A stretch of DNA of 64,000 bases from Trebouxia sp. TZW2008 (Eukaryota; Chlorophyta; Trebouxiophyceae; Trebouxiales; Trebouxiaceae), in the NCBI GenBank assembly GCA_002118135.1, contig BDIU01000112.1, forward strand, positions 62,001-126,000, in the 5' to 3' direction. A program made the position numbers and the translations under genes. Under the pieces are notes generated by a model. That model was given only the letters and a program-made list of their open reading frames with translations, searched no databases and was not told the origin of the DNA. Below, in pieces: positions 1-11,101 of this stretch; position 1 is the first letter of the stretch; the number at the start of each line of letters is the position of its first letter.

Positions 1-383
1 GCTATCTATATGTCTACCAACTATGTATGTGGACAAGCTATATGGTAGTACAGAAACAACCTTCTTTATTTGCTGTTGCATCAAGTTGCGGCACTGAATT
101 GCTGATGCAGTCTGGTGTCCCTCAGCAATGAGAATCTTGCACAACTTGGCCACTACATCAACTCCAGTTGGTCAAGTGGCCCCCAACTTGTGTTTCTCTC
201 CAGGCTTGATTGTGTCTGCCAAAATAGATGTGCTACTGTCGCCAAGATCCACAGCCTGAGACAGGCAATGTAGCAGCACAGCTCTCAACCCAGCCTTGGG
301 CTGCCTCTACTGACAAAGACCCTTGTTATGACGCCTCAGGGCATGTTTTGGTTTCTTTTTGTGTTCTTTTGCATGTTGCTTTT
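1..383. other. Left-edge stretch, 3' flank of the reductase gene
   Basis: I see no convincing coding exon on either strand. The stretch lies just past the stop codon of the minus-strand reductase gene, so it probably holds its 3' untranslated region and intergenic DNA. Confidence 0.5.
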
Positions 384-2999
384 TCAACCCAGCTCTTCAG
401 AGCGCTTGGCAGAGGCTCTGACAGCTCGTATGAGAGCTCCACGCAAACCACTGTTTTCTAGCTCTGCTATGCCATTGATGGTAGTGCCTGCTGGCGATGC
501 AACCTTATCCTTGAGCACCCCTGGATGGGTGATGCTGCCGTCTTCAGATGCTTCAAAGATCTGCACACCAAAGCTGAAGGGTGAGGCAGGATTGAATGAA
601 AACAGGTTGCTGTCCTTACCAGTAGATTCAACTTAACGCATTCTTCTTGTATGAAGTTTTCCATGCGAGGACATAAGATTTTGGCCCATAAAATTTACAA
701 TTGAGCAGATGCAGTGCTATCTGTCTCTGAACCAGTCTCAAGCAAGTCAAATAGATATTCCCTGCTTCACGTCTCTACTCAAGCTGATCACACATGAAAC
801 AGCCAGTGGGCACCCTGGTGTGTTGTGTCAAATCAAGAATTCATGCCTCTTCTCTGCAATAACAGAGTGAAAATGGTCTGCTGATGTTGTAACAGGGTTA
901 AAACAAGTTTCACTGATACTGCACCAGAAGGTCATTTTTGCTGTCCTGATGCTGCAAGCTTGCGGAAGATACGTACCATTCGCGCAGCACCAGCCACAGT
1001 TTGTGCAGCAAGGGCCATAGCTTTGTCTCTAGGGAGACCAGCCGCCACAGCACCGTCTGCCAAAGCCTCCACCATCATGAAGACATAGGCAGGTCCGCTG
1101 CCACTGAGGCCAGTCACAGCATCCATCATGCGTTCCTCAACTGACAGTGCCAAGCCTGCAAAAATTTCCAATTTCATGTTTGATGATGTCCCGTCACGTA
1201 GATGATGACATGATGGGGACATATGCTTGGCCACTGCCAATGAGGCCAGGCACAGCGCCCATCATTCGTTCCTCACATGACGGTGCCAAGCCTACATATG
1301 GTCCATACTGACACTTGCAGAGGCATCACCCATGAAGCGTGCCTTGGCAGACAGCGTCATGCCTACGAAACCTCAAGACTGATGGCACCCAGTGTTGCTA
1401 CACAGCTGCTTCAATGCGTGCATACAAAATGTGTGCGTACAGAGTGTATGCACAGACAATGTGTACGAACAATTCAGGAGAATGTGGCCAGGGTGTTCAT
1501 CCTCTGGCTTCTTGCAAGCGGTTCAGCTCTTGCATGCTGATACTGACACGGCTCACGATGCTTGGGAGTTGGGCAGCATGCGTATGGCTTTGCCCAAACA
1601 AGATGCATGAAAGTCCTAATCTGGCTCACCAACAGATGACATCAGGGAGTACGTCTTCTGTGCATCGCTGTTGGTAGCGTGGGTACCAAGTACATAGGCT
1701 GATGCTGCCTGCCCAATCAAGCATGGTGTGTTTGGCATCACTCGCATCTGCGAAGCAGAAAGGAGTTGAAATTCAGCTGGCAGATGTCAACAGGCATTTA
1801 GTCTGAACACTGTTCATGTGACTAAAGCAGGGAGCGCTTTGAATACGAATTGCCTTCCAAGTGCCGCAAGTCAGTCAGTAGAAGCTTTGGCCTGCGTGCG
1901 GTGCTCAGACAATGTTAAGCTGGTCGCACATGCAATGCACACATGCAGTGCACATTGGGCAACTTTTGCATGTCAACATGACAACCAATGCCACTCACCA
2001 CTCGTGTGCCTTCAGGCAGTGCCGCCTCCAAGCTGGATACCCTTATGCCTGCTGCAATCGAGATGATGAGATGGCTGGACAGGATGTGTGGTTTCAGAGC
2101 TTCCAGTATATTGTCCAGGTACTGTGGCTTTACCTGCACAGATGTGCAACCTCAATATTCACACCTCGATATACAGAGGTCAGAAAGTCTCAGGAGCGCC
2201 CTGCGAGCTTGGCAACCCTTGACATTTCCCGGGTGCATCAAGCCACGATTGCCATCACACATGATCAGTGCCGTTGCAGAGCACTGCATTTCATGCTTTT
2301 GACTGCGCATGACAATTCTCACAAAGGCGACATGCAATTGAAGGATTGCGCCCCAATCTACATTGCTGAAGCAGTGCCAACAACAGGCTGGACAGGTCTG
2401 GTATGTTGCAACCCACCCCAAGGAAAATGATTTCTGAGTTTGCAGCTAAATCAGCAGCGCCACCATCAAGGGCATCACCGTACACTCGCAGGCCTAGTTT
2501 GCTTAAAGCTCTTTGCCGATCTGAACTCCGCACGCTTGCTGAGATTTGCTCCATGGATGACACCCCAGACTTACAAAAACCCCGTATCAACGCTTCACCC
2601 ATCTGACATGCCACAGCAATGTCATGTTGTGTCTGGGGCAGTTGGGATGTACAGTTGTGCAAGCACTGCAAATTTGTGATGAAAGAGCAGCAGTTCTTTG
2701 ACATGAGGTCACTCAATGCAGGATATCATTCTCATTGTGAGCATGATGCAGTTAAGATCCATGACCGCCTTCTGACCGCAGTGCTGCTTCTGAGTCAGGT
2801 CAGTTTGATAGAAGAAAAGTTTTGTTGTTGACGGACACAGACGTTGAAAAAGCTCAGTGTAACTTTCAACTTGGACAGGAACACTCACCTGCCCAGCTCC
2901 AATGAAGCCTATTCGGTCAGGCAGAGGAGACAGATTTGGGCTCTGCTTGGGTGAATCCTCGCTGTCAGACTCTCCAACAGGCTGCAAAACAGACACCAT
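384..2999 (-). CDS. P5CR: Pyrroline-5-carboxylate reductase (proline biosynthesis)
   Basis: Reduces 1-pyrroline-5-carboxylate to proline with NAD(P)H, the last step of proline synthesis. The exons read in family order on the minus strand. The nucleotide-binding start IGFIGAGQ lies at 2889-2920. An exon ending in SEIIFLGV is near 2430-2600. The exon with [18 protein letters not shown] is at 2000-2140. [17 protein letters not shown] is at 1665-1735, the signature [13 protein letters not shown] at 1060-1130, and the C-terminal [16 protein letters not shown] at 384-575, ending in a TGA at 384. The N-terminus is unresolved. An in-frame ATG sits at 2999, but TTTTGCAG just inside it is a good acceptor, so a first exon farther up may be real. 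A transit-peptide-like reading from ATG 3451 is tempting, but its splice phase does not fit directly. A decayed copy of the 1,130-1,160 exon edge lies at 1,240-1,290. The family assignment is firm; the gene start is not. Confidence 0.9.
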
Positions 3000-3451
3000 G
3001 TGCTGTCATTGCCATGTTTCTAATTTCAGCCTAACTGCCTTGCCCTTTTCTGAAAGCAGAAAGGCTTGCCGCAACAGCAGAATTGCAAGAGCTCATTGTA
3101 TAGATGGCTGTGAAGTTGTGCTCACATCTGCTTGTGCTGTATGTGTCTTCTTTGCATCCACGCTTTGAGTGGCACCAGCAAAGCATGGCAGGCACCTTCT
3201 GGGATGCCTTTGACCTAACAAAGCACAACAGGCTCAAACGACGTGCATGACCGTCTGGCACGGTGCATCGTCCCCTTACCGCTAATTTGTAGTGGTGCAG
3301 GCCGCAACGCTCGATGTCTATCATTTGCACTGTGCAGGGTTAGCTTACGACTCTGTTGACCGGTTGAACGAACCCCAGCTGTATTGTTTTTTGTTGAGGA
3401 CAGCATGCTGCAGCGATGACCAGCTTGGCCTAGCGCGGCTTGAGCAGCCAT

Positions 3452-4421
3452 TTCACGGCTTGTGCAACACAGAGTCGCGTTCGAGCCTCGCAAGACCCAC
3501 CGCGAGAGAAGTTTGATCAGGCTTGAGGCTCAGATGGCCCTAGGTCCAACAGCACCCAAAAATCAGGTCAGCAGCAGAGCGGTCTCAGACTCTGTTTCGT
3601 CATATCTGCGCGTGACATCGTGCTCGTCTAGTGTGCATGACGGAGCGAAGAGCGAAAACATTTCATGCTCATTGCAATGGGAACAAGGCCGGTCAATCAT
3701 TAGATATTTTGAATAAATGAAAGCAAAATCCCTACCTGAGCCCATATGGCATGCAAGTCCTGCTCTTCATTCTGACTGCACAAAGCTGTTCACGGGACTG
3801 CAGATCATGAGAATTATGATGACTTGCAACAGCATCGAAGCATTGGTGTCTACCGTTACAAGAAGTCAAGCGTGAAAAGGATCACTTGCCCGTAAGAAGG
3901 GCATATCAACACTGTTTGCCCTGATGCAGCTTCAGCACAATCATCATGCCTCGGTCATGAGTTGCGTACAAGGTGTGTCCGCAGCTGGCCTTGCAGTGCG
4001 GTGAGGCTGATTTATCGTGTTCAGCCCGCTCAAGCAAACATCTAAATCAGCTGCTTGCGCTGACTTGCTTCACCTCCACGCAAGACAATGCTCCATACGC
4101 AGGCTCTCAAGCTGCAGCATGTTCAATGCGCAACGAACGCCTTGAAAACATTTGTGCAAAATTGTTGGCTGCAGCGCCATAGGAAATTCGCTCAAATTTC
4201 AAAACCATAGGGCTGCAGCAGTCTTACTGTAGGGTTTGGCTTTCCTGCACACTGCTCGAGAGCTCTCAGCATCAGGCTCGGCATTGCTGGAGTCCCTGGA
4301 CCTGCATTGATCGACATATCGTCGCATTCATATTACGTTCTGCTGTCACAGCGATACACGCCAACGAAACCGCCGACGATCTGTGAAAGACCTCGTCGTT
4401 GTGAGAGCTCTCGACGCCAGC
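3452..4421. promoter_or_regulatory. Divergent intergenic region, reductase / UTP7
   Basis: This lies between the 5' side of the minus-strand reductase gene and the ATG of UTP7, so both promoters must be in or near it. I recognise no TATA box or other defined element. Several short open frames overlap here but none shows family similarity. Confidence 0.4.
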
Positions 4422-7400
4422 ATGGAGCCTGCAGGGCCAGGGCCGGGCTCTGAAAGGGACCAATCGTTGGATGATGATGTTGCACGCAGAAGCGCTAAAC
4501 GGTATGCCATCTCAGTCTTGCCAGCCATGCCGCTTGTCACTTTGTATCGTGGTGTCGGCAAGCGCGGTTTGCTCAAGCGCTCCCTTGCTGATCCAGGAAA
4601 CGCAAACAAGAACTCAACAAAAAGGTTGCCAAGTTTCAGCGCGGAGAGCCGGTCCGCGTGAAGCAGGTGAGGTGCTGTCTGTTGCTGCTGAGCCTGCACC
4701 AGCACTCTTGTCCCCTGCAACATATTCATGGGCCTCTATGACACTCACAGATCTCTGACAAGAAACTCAAGGGCAAGATGCGCCACACAGAACGGCTGAA
4801 CAGTGAAGCAGCTGTTGCTGCTGCTAAGACTGATGAGTGGTTGCTGCCAGCTGAGGCTGGAACTCTGGAAGCTGAAGGCATGGAACAGACATGGAGATAT
4901 TCACAGGTTGAACATGCTCCACACCTCATGCATGTTCTGCATTGCTTGACCAAACACAGCTGTGCAAGACAATGGACATCAAGCCTGTTGGTGCTGTCGT
5001 CCGTCTGAATGCAGTCTGCATTCAGCATAAATGCCTGGCCAGCCTCAGCTCAAATGCATTGTATTGCAAGGGATCTCAGACTCTGCTTGCTGATGCCATT
5101 CCTTCACTCGTCTTAAACTTTCAAAGTGCATGATGAAATCAGCTGCTTGCTAGTGCATGCACATATGCCCACCATTCCTGCTTGATTCTGCACTGAATCA
5201 TCTGCTTGCTGTCTGCTTTGATCTGCTCAGCCATGCTGATTTCAGCACAGAAGCTGCAGCTATCAGCAACACTGACACAGGCTCCTTGCACAGGCAGATG
5301 TTGTCAATGAAGTAGAAGTAGGGGCATCTCAGAAGGTGTTTGATCTGCGCCTAGGGGAGCTTGGGCCTTACAACATAGACTTCAGCCGCAGTGGCAGGTA
5401 CATGCTGATAGGGGGCAAAAGGGGCCACCTAGGTCTCATGGACTGGCAGACTGGACATACCTTTTGTGAAGTACAGGTGTGATCATCAGAGGGGCTGCTG
5501 TTGCTCATGTATGCCCTTCAGTCCTTTGCACTGTGCATCAATGCAGTGTCATCATCAGAAGGTTTGCTGCTGCTCATGTATGCCCGGAATTCACTCGCAA
5601 TGTGCAGCAATGCAGTGTGATGATCAGGGGCTGCTGCTGCTCATGTATGCCCTTAGGGTGCTTGCACTGCGTACCAATGCAGCAGCAGCAATTGAGCATA
5701 CAGCTGAAAGTTCTGCCCAGCGTGATGTTGCTGCAGCAATCTTGCAAAGCCTTGCACACGCGTACGATGTTGTGTCTTCTGCCATATAGTCAGAAGTAGC
5801 AGGGTGATCAAGCGATGAGATTGCAATAGCTGCTGAGTCACCTGAGGGAGTCTCAGTGGCAGCTCAAGCAAGCAGTTTGTCATCTTTCAACCCTGCAATT
5901 GCATGAGCAAAGTATGATGTCAATACAGATAGCATTGCCTACCCTCGAACCAGATGTTTTCACAGTCTGGCTCGATAAAACGGCGATGCTCAATCAAATT
6001 CAGGCAGATCTAAGCGGGTACTCTATGACAATCCATCATTGATTGCTCTTTGCACTTCTGCCATATTCCCTCATGCTTAAAATTCAGACAGTTCCTTTTG
6101 CAGATATGCATGCACATCTTGCAAAACATGCATAACATGACAATGTGCAGCACATTGGTCTGCCCCAATAGCTTGCTCAGTTGTCATTCCCCAATGCTCA
6201 CTGTCATACGTGGGGCCTGTTGCTGTGGCTGCTGCAGCTGCAGACATGGGCATAACTTTATGTATGATCTATACACACCTAGTTCAGTCATTTTAGTAGT
6301 CACCGCCCATATTACTACCATTTGCAAATGGTCAGTGGTCAGTCTTGAAAAGCTATATGAGCAGAAAGAGCTTGCAGACGTCTTGCCTGCCTGCTCTTTG
6401 CCTCTCAGCTGGCTTGAGGTCTTTTTGTATCTCAACTTCATGCACGTCATGCAAACAGCGCTTACAGACCCTGCTGTAGTAATGTACTGTGATAAGCCGT
6501 TATTGGCCCAAATAGCATTGACTTGCAGTGACGTGCCCTGTCACACGCTTCAACATCTTTGCTAGAGCTTATTAGTAGTGCCACTCTCACTGTCACTTTC
6601 TCAATCATGCTTTCATTGAATACTCCTTTTCGGCCACCGCTATGACTCAGTTTGTGCGGTGCTATTTGCTGCATTGCAGCAATAACAATAGTCACTACAC
6701 ATTTGAGCATGTGTGCTAGGTGTGTGTCGCCCACGTCTTGTCTCGCCAGGCAGGCTCCTTTTGAGCATCTTTGTAGGATGTCTGCTATTCAACTTTTGGA
6801 AGTCAGACAAACTAATGTCATTCCAGATTTTCCTAGGCCGACCTGGAGGGGTGAAGCTTTGACCTGCTGCACTGTGTTCAATCTTTGAGCTGCAGCAGCC
6901 TGCTGTGCTGTGCAGGTGAAGGAGACTGTGAGGGATGTGAAGCTGCTTCACAATGAGCAATTCTTTGCAGCAGCACAGAGGAAGCATGTGTACATATACG
7001 ACAAAAGAGGCCTCGAAGTGCATTGTCTCAAGGTGTGCTCTTGATGTTCCTAGCATGTCCTCGTGTGCACCTCCTGTGCATGAATGCCCTGCCCCCACCT
7101 CATGCGCCTCTTGCGCAACAAGCATAAGCATGCCCTGCCCCACACCTCTTGTGCATGCATGCTCTGCCCACCAGACCTGCTGTGCAATTGACTCTGCCCA
7201 GAACAGCACAGCACAGCACATGCTTGCCTTGCGTCAGTTTGCATGGCAAGCCGTCTGCAAGCAACAGTCAATTGCTATAGTTTGTAAGGCTCTCCACAGG
7301 CTCAAACATTCAGGAGGCATCTTACTATATAGAGTTTGGTTTAGGGGTTCTATTTGGGCGCAACTCATCACTGTGGCACCCACAGCGCCCGTGTGCATGT

Positions 7401-10400
7401 CTGCGATGAGCTGTTTCATGCAGCAGCAAATGAACCATTACCAGGCAGTTGCAGCCATCAGCTGATGCTGGTATACGCGTTTGCCACATCAAGCTGTTGC
7501 AGGCCCAGACAGGCTACCACTGCTGCTGCTCATCAGCAGAACCGCCATGTCAAAGCTTACACAATTGCTGTCCCCAATGGAACCTAGAACCCCAACAGAA
7601 AAGTCTACGCTGTCAGGCATCTGTAGAGGCAGTCATCCGATGACACGTAGCATTGCAAGTGTGTCATATGCATGGTTGCTGCAAACTGATATGCAAAGGC
7701 TGGATCGCCCGCCGTCAACTTGTCAGTGTAAGCAGGCGGACTTACAGTAAGAAGCTGAAGCAAGACAAGTTCATTCTGTCAGCAATTTGCTCCAGGGCTT
7801 CAGCTAAAGCCCTCCAGTATTGGCCTTCGCATGAATGTTTGAATGTTTGAATTCCTTGTGATGTGGACCAAGATTAGACTTGAGGGCTGCATAAATGCGA
7901 TTGCTATCCAGATGTGTTGCTTATCACACAGCTGTTTTCCAGCTTTTTCGCCATCTATAGCAACAGGCGCTTGTATTGCCAAACAGCTCATTGATGCTGA
8001 ATGTCTGAAACACCTTGCCGAGCGATTTGCAATGCTGCTGCAGGCACATACAGATGTGCGGCGACTGGAGTTCCTGCCTTACCATTTTCTGCTGGCCTCA
8101 ATTGGTGATTTGGGCATTTTGCGGTTTCAGGTCAGCATACACCAAGCTGCAAGTGCTTTCAGCTGGATGCCATTCACTGACCTTATAGGTGCTGACACTG
8201 CATCACATGCAACTTGCAGTCAGTTGCATAGTCACGGTTTGGAGTACATCTCTCCGCTGCTCAGCGTCTCCTCAGGCTCTACACTCAAATGCATGTCTAC
8301 AGCTGCTACCAAGCTGTAGATTCAGCACTCATGGCAAAGCAGCCACATCCCAAGTCGTCCTGCTGGCAGAACTACCTGCTGGCATGACCTTGCTAGCGGG
8401 GATAGCTTGTCAGGATTTCACAGCCTTCCAATGGTATTCGATCTTAGCCTGCGTTAGCGTCCTCTGAAGTGCTTAGCACAGTGCTACCACGTTCTAGCAT
8501 GAAACACTATGCCAAGTGTCTCAGTCAGCACGGTAAGTGATGTAAGGCGTGGGTGTGCTCAATGCAATACTGGTACAGGACACCAGCACTGGCCAGATTA
8601 TTGCGCAACACAGGACCAAGATGGGCTCCTGTGACAGCCTCAGGCAGAACCCCTACAATGCTGTCAGCCTGCTGGGTCATTCACAAGGCGTGGTCAGCAT
8701 GTGGACGCCAAACATGACCACTCCTGTTGTCAAGATGCTGGCTCACAGGGTGAGCCTTGCTGCATGCAACCCTGCAGCAGCTGTCATCATGAACCTGTCA
8801 AAATTGTCAATGTTCTCTGCCCTTGCAATTCGGCAGAGCATGAATGTGTCTGTAACTGCACGTGCTCATGCATTGTGTTCAACTCAATGTATTGCTGCAA
8901 AGCTGACATGCATTGCAGTACAACGTGTGCTTCTATGTATTGCCTGTTGCTGATCATCTACAGATTAGCTAGCTCAGGCGCACATTTGGTATCTCATATA
9001 TCGGTTCAGCTGCTGCTGTCCTGGCCAATGTACACACCTGTGCTAGCAGCGCACCTGTGTCATTTCCTGTTCAACTGCAACCATTAAGCCCTGCTGTGCA
9101 GCATTCTTGCAAAATGTTTCCACAGCTGCATCAAACTGTATGCAGACAAACTCAGAATCAGCTAGCCTGTCAGAATATGGCCTGGGCTGCAGGCAAGTTG
9201 AACGCGTGTCAGCACGTCGCTCATCACTTCCATTTTCAACAAAGCAACCTGAGCACTACTGCGGTTCACCTGCAGGGTCCAGTGCTGTCATTGGCAGCAG
9301 ATCCCACAGGCCACCGCATGGTCACCACAGGGGCTGATGGCCAGGTCAAAATCTGGGACCTAAGAACCTATCAGCCAGTCCACTCCTATTTTTCACCTAG
9401 CCCAGCCACCTGGTGTGACATCAGCCAGAGGGGTATGTTGGGGGTGGGGTGGGGCCGACGCATCAACATCTGGAAGGACGCCCTGACTAGCAAGCAGCGG
9501 TCGCCCTACATGACTCATAATTTGCAAGGCGGGCAGCTCAGAGACTTCCACTTCTGCCCTTACGAGGTAAACATGCACAACAGAGAATACGTGCATCAAA
9601 TGTGTGCCAAGCTGTTCCCTGTAGGCAGTGCTGTTGTTGGAGCCTGTGTTGCCTGCAGCAGCTCAGCGCCGTCCAGTTCTGCCGCCACAAAGCATGCGCA
9701 GCAAATTTGCCTCAAAAATGCTGTTTGAGGGCTCTAGATCTGCTGTCAGATCAAGTGGATGTGCTGTGCAGGATATTGTGGCTGTTGGTCACTCAGGTGG
9801 GGTTTCGACAATGCTGGTTCCAGGGTCTGGGGAGCCCAACTTTGACAGCTATGTGGCAGACCCATACCAGAGGACCAGGGCAAGGCAAGAGCAGGAGGTC
9901 CATCAGCTCATTGACAAGCTGCAGCCAGACATGATTGTGTTGGATCCCACCACCATAGGACAGGTTTGTTGCTTCCTTTTCCCCTGCTTTACATCTTGGG
10001 CAAAGCAGTGCTTGATGACATTGAACAATGGCAAAACAACTTGCAACAACGTGTCTGTATTTGCTGCTCAGCATGCTTGACTTTTGCACGTGCATTGGGC
10101 GGAGCTAGCGCAAGAAATACCTGGTGGGCGAAATTGCACCGCATTTGCCTAGGTTTAGGCATGCGCTGTGTGACCACAGGAGTTTACTTCTACATGAAAT
10201 GACTATTGAGTCTCACATGTGCATAGGCCAGTCAGTCCCTGCATTCACTGGACTCAGAGGACTTCCAGGTGCACAATTGCATGTCAGTGGCGTCAGAAAA
10301 CCTGTTTTCATTGCTCTTCAGGTGCGAAAGGAGCCTAAGGAGGTGCAAATGGAGCGGCAAAAGCAGAATGCAGAAGCCAACAAAGCCAGGCAAAAGGAAC

Positions 10401-10612
10401 AGGAAGAGAAGAATGATGCCAAGAAGCGAATGAAAGGCAAGAACAAGCCCAGCAAAAAGTTGAAGAAGAAGCAAGTCAACATCATTGAGGAAAAGAAGGG
10501 CCGTATCCGACAGGAGGGCGCTCAGCAGGAAGCAAATGCAAAAGCTGAGCTTGCAAAAGCTGTTCCTGAGAACGTGCCATCTGCATTGCAACGCTTTTAC
10601 AAGCGAGGTTGA
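4422..10612 (+). CDS. UTP7: U3 snoRNP / SSU processome protein UTP7 (WDR46, BING4 family)
   Basis: Nucleolar WD40 protein needed for 18S rRNA maturation in the small-subunit processome. Ten exons join in phase: 4422-4501, 4597-4666, 4751-4906, 5294-5476, 6916-7032, 8044-8130, 8579-8749, 9276-9566, 9772-9963 and 10322-10612, giving 545 aa, close to the size of yeast Utp7. Family marks seen directly are [56 protein letters not shown] and [16 protein letters not shown]. The C-terminus is very basic ([18 protein letters not shown]) and ends in FYKRG, as expected for the BING4 C-terminal domain. Intron 4 (5477-6915) opens with three exact 69-bp-spaced copies of its own 5' border and also carries a dispersed repeat. 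Identity is near certain; exon 1 rests on good splice phase only. Confidence 0.95.
5477..5683 (+). repeat. Three 69-bp tandem units at the 5' end of UTP7 intron 4
   Basis: Units begin at 5477, 5546 and 5615, each starting GTGTGATCATCAG or a close variant and containing GCTCATGTATGCCC. The first unit starts exactly at the splice donor, so the intron's 5' border has been copied. Confidence 0.85.
6681..6850 (+). repeat. Dispersed element, copy A (UTP7 intron 4)
   Basis: About 170 bp that can be aligned by eye with 21488-21660 over most of its length, sharing GTGTGCTAGGTGTGT and then CCAGG..GGCT, TTCAACT and CCT.GGCC.. blocks. Partial relatives occur near 23.9, 36.9 and 60.4 kb, all in + orientation. 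Confidence 0.6.
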
Positions 10613-11101
10613 ATTCGTCCTGACGTCAAAACTTGTACAATTTATCCAAAGTGAACCCAATTGAGAAGACTCTAGCATGTGCTGCTGTAGCAGTCTCAGC
10701 TCAGGCAGGCCACATACACAACTGTTGTCAATAGTTTAGAATGCAACTTTGTACCAGAGTGAGTCCTTTGCCTAGATCAAGCGAGAGAACTACCAATATC
10801 AGTTGAGTGACTGCTTCGTCAATTGCATGGAATCTGTGCGTCAAGGTAGCTAAAGCAGCGATAAAGCAGCAATGCCATAAGCAGCTGCAATTAGTCATAG
10901 TTTGCTGCTGGGATTATGTTGTTGAAGCAGCATGTGTGCGTGCATGGCAAACAATGTCTGTCTAGCTTCATCGCACAAGACAAGGTTCCAACACGCCCGG
11001 TGCCTCTCAACCAACATCAGCCAGGCCACAACTGAAAAGTCTGCTTCGAATCATGCGCCTGCAGCAGACTTGGTGCATACAAGGACATGTATCAGATGTT
11101 C
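10613..11101. other. Convergent spacer between UTP7 and the dihydrouridine synthase
   Basis: About 490 bp between two stop codons facing each other. I see no gene in it; it should hold both 3' untranslated regions and polyadenylation signals. Confidence 0.5.

Noticed and set aside
3280..3451. Transit-peptide-like first exon for P5CR from ATG 3451
   Set aside because: It looks right in composition and has a strong GTAAGG donor at 3279, but joining it to the acceptor at 2987 puts the reductase out of frame. Kept only as a note.
6050..6565. Open frame of 171 codons inside UTP7 intron 4
   Set aside because: Cys- and His-rich in the way random reading of this genome often is; it lies inside an intron of a well-supported gene and has no recognisable domain.
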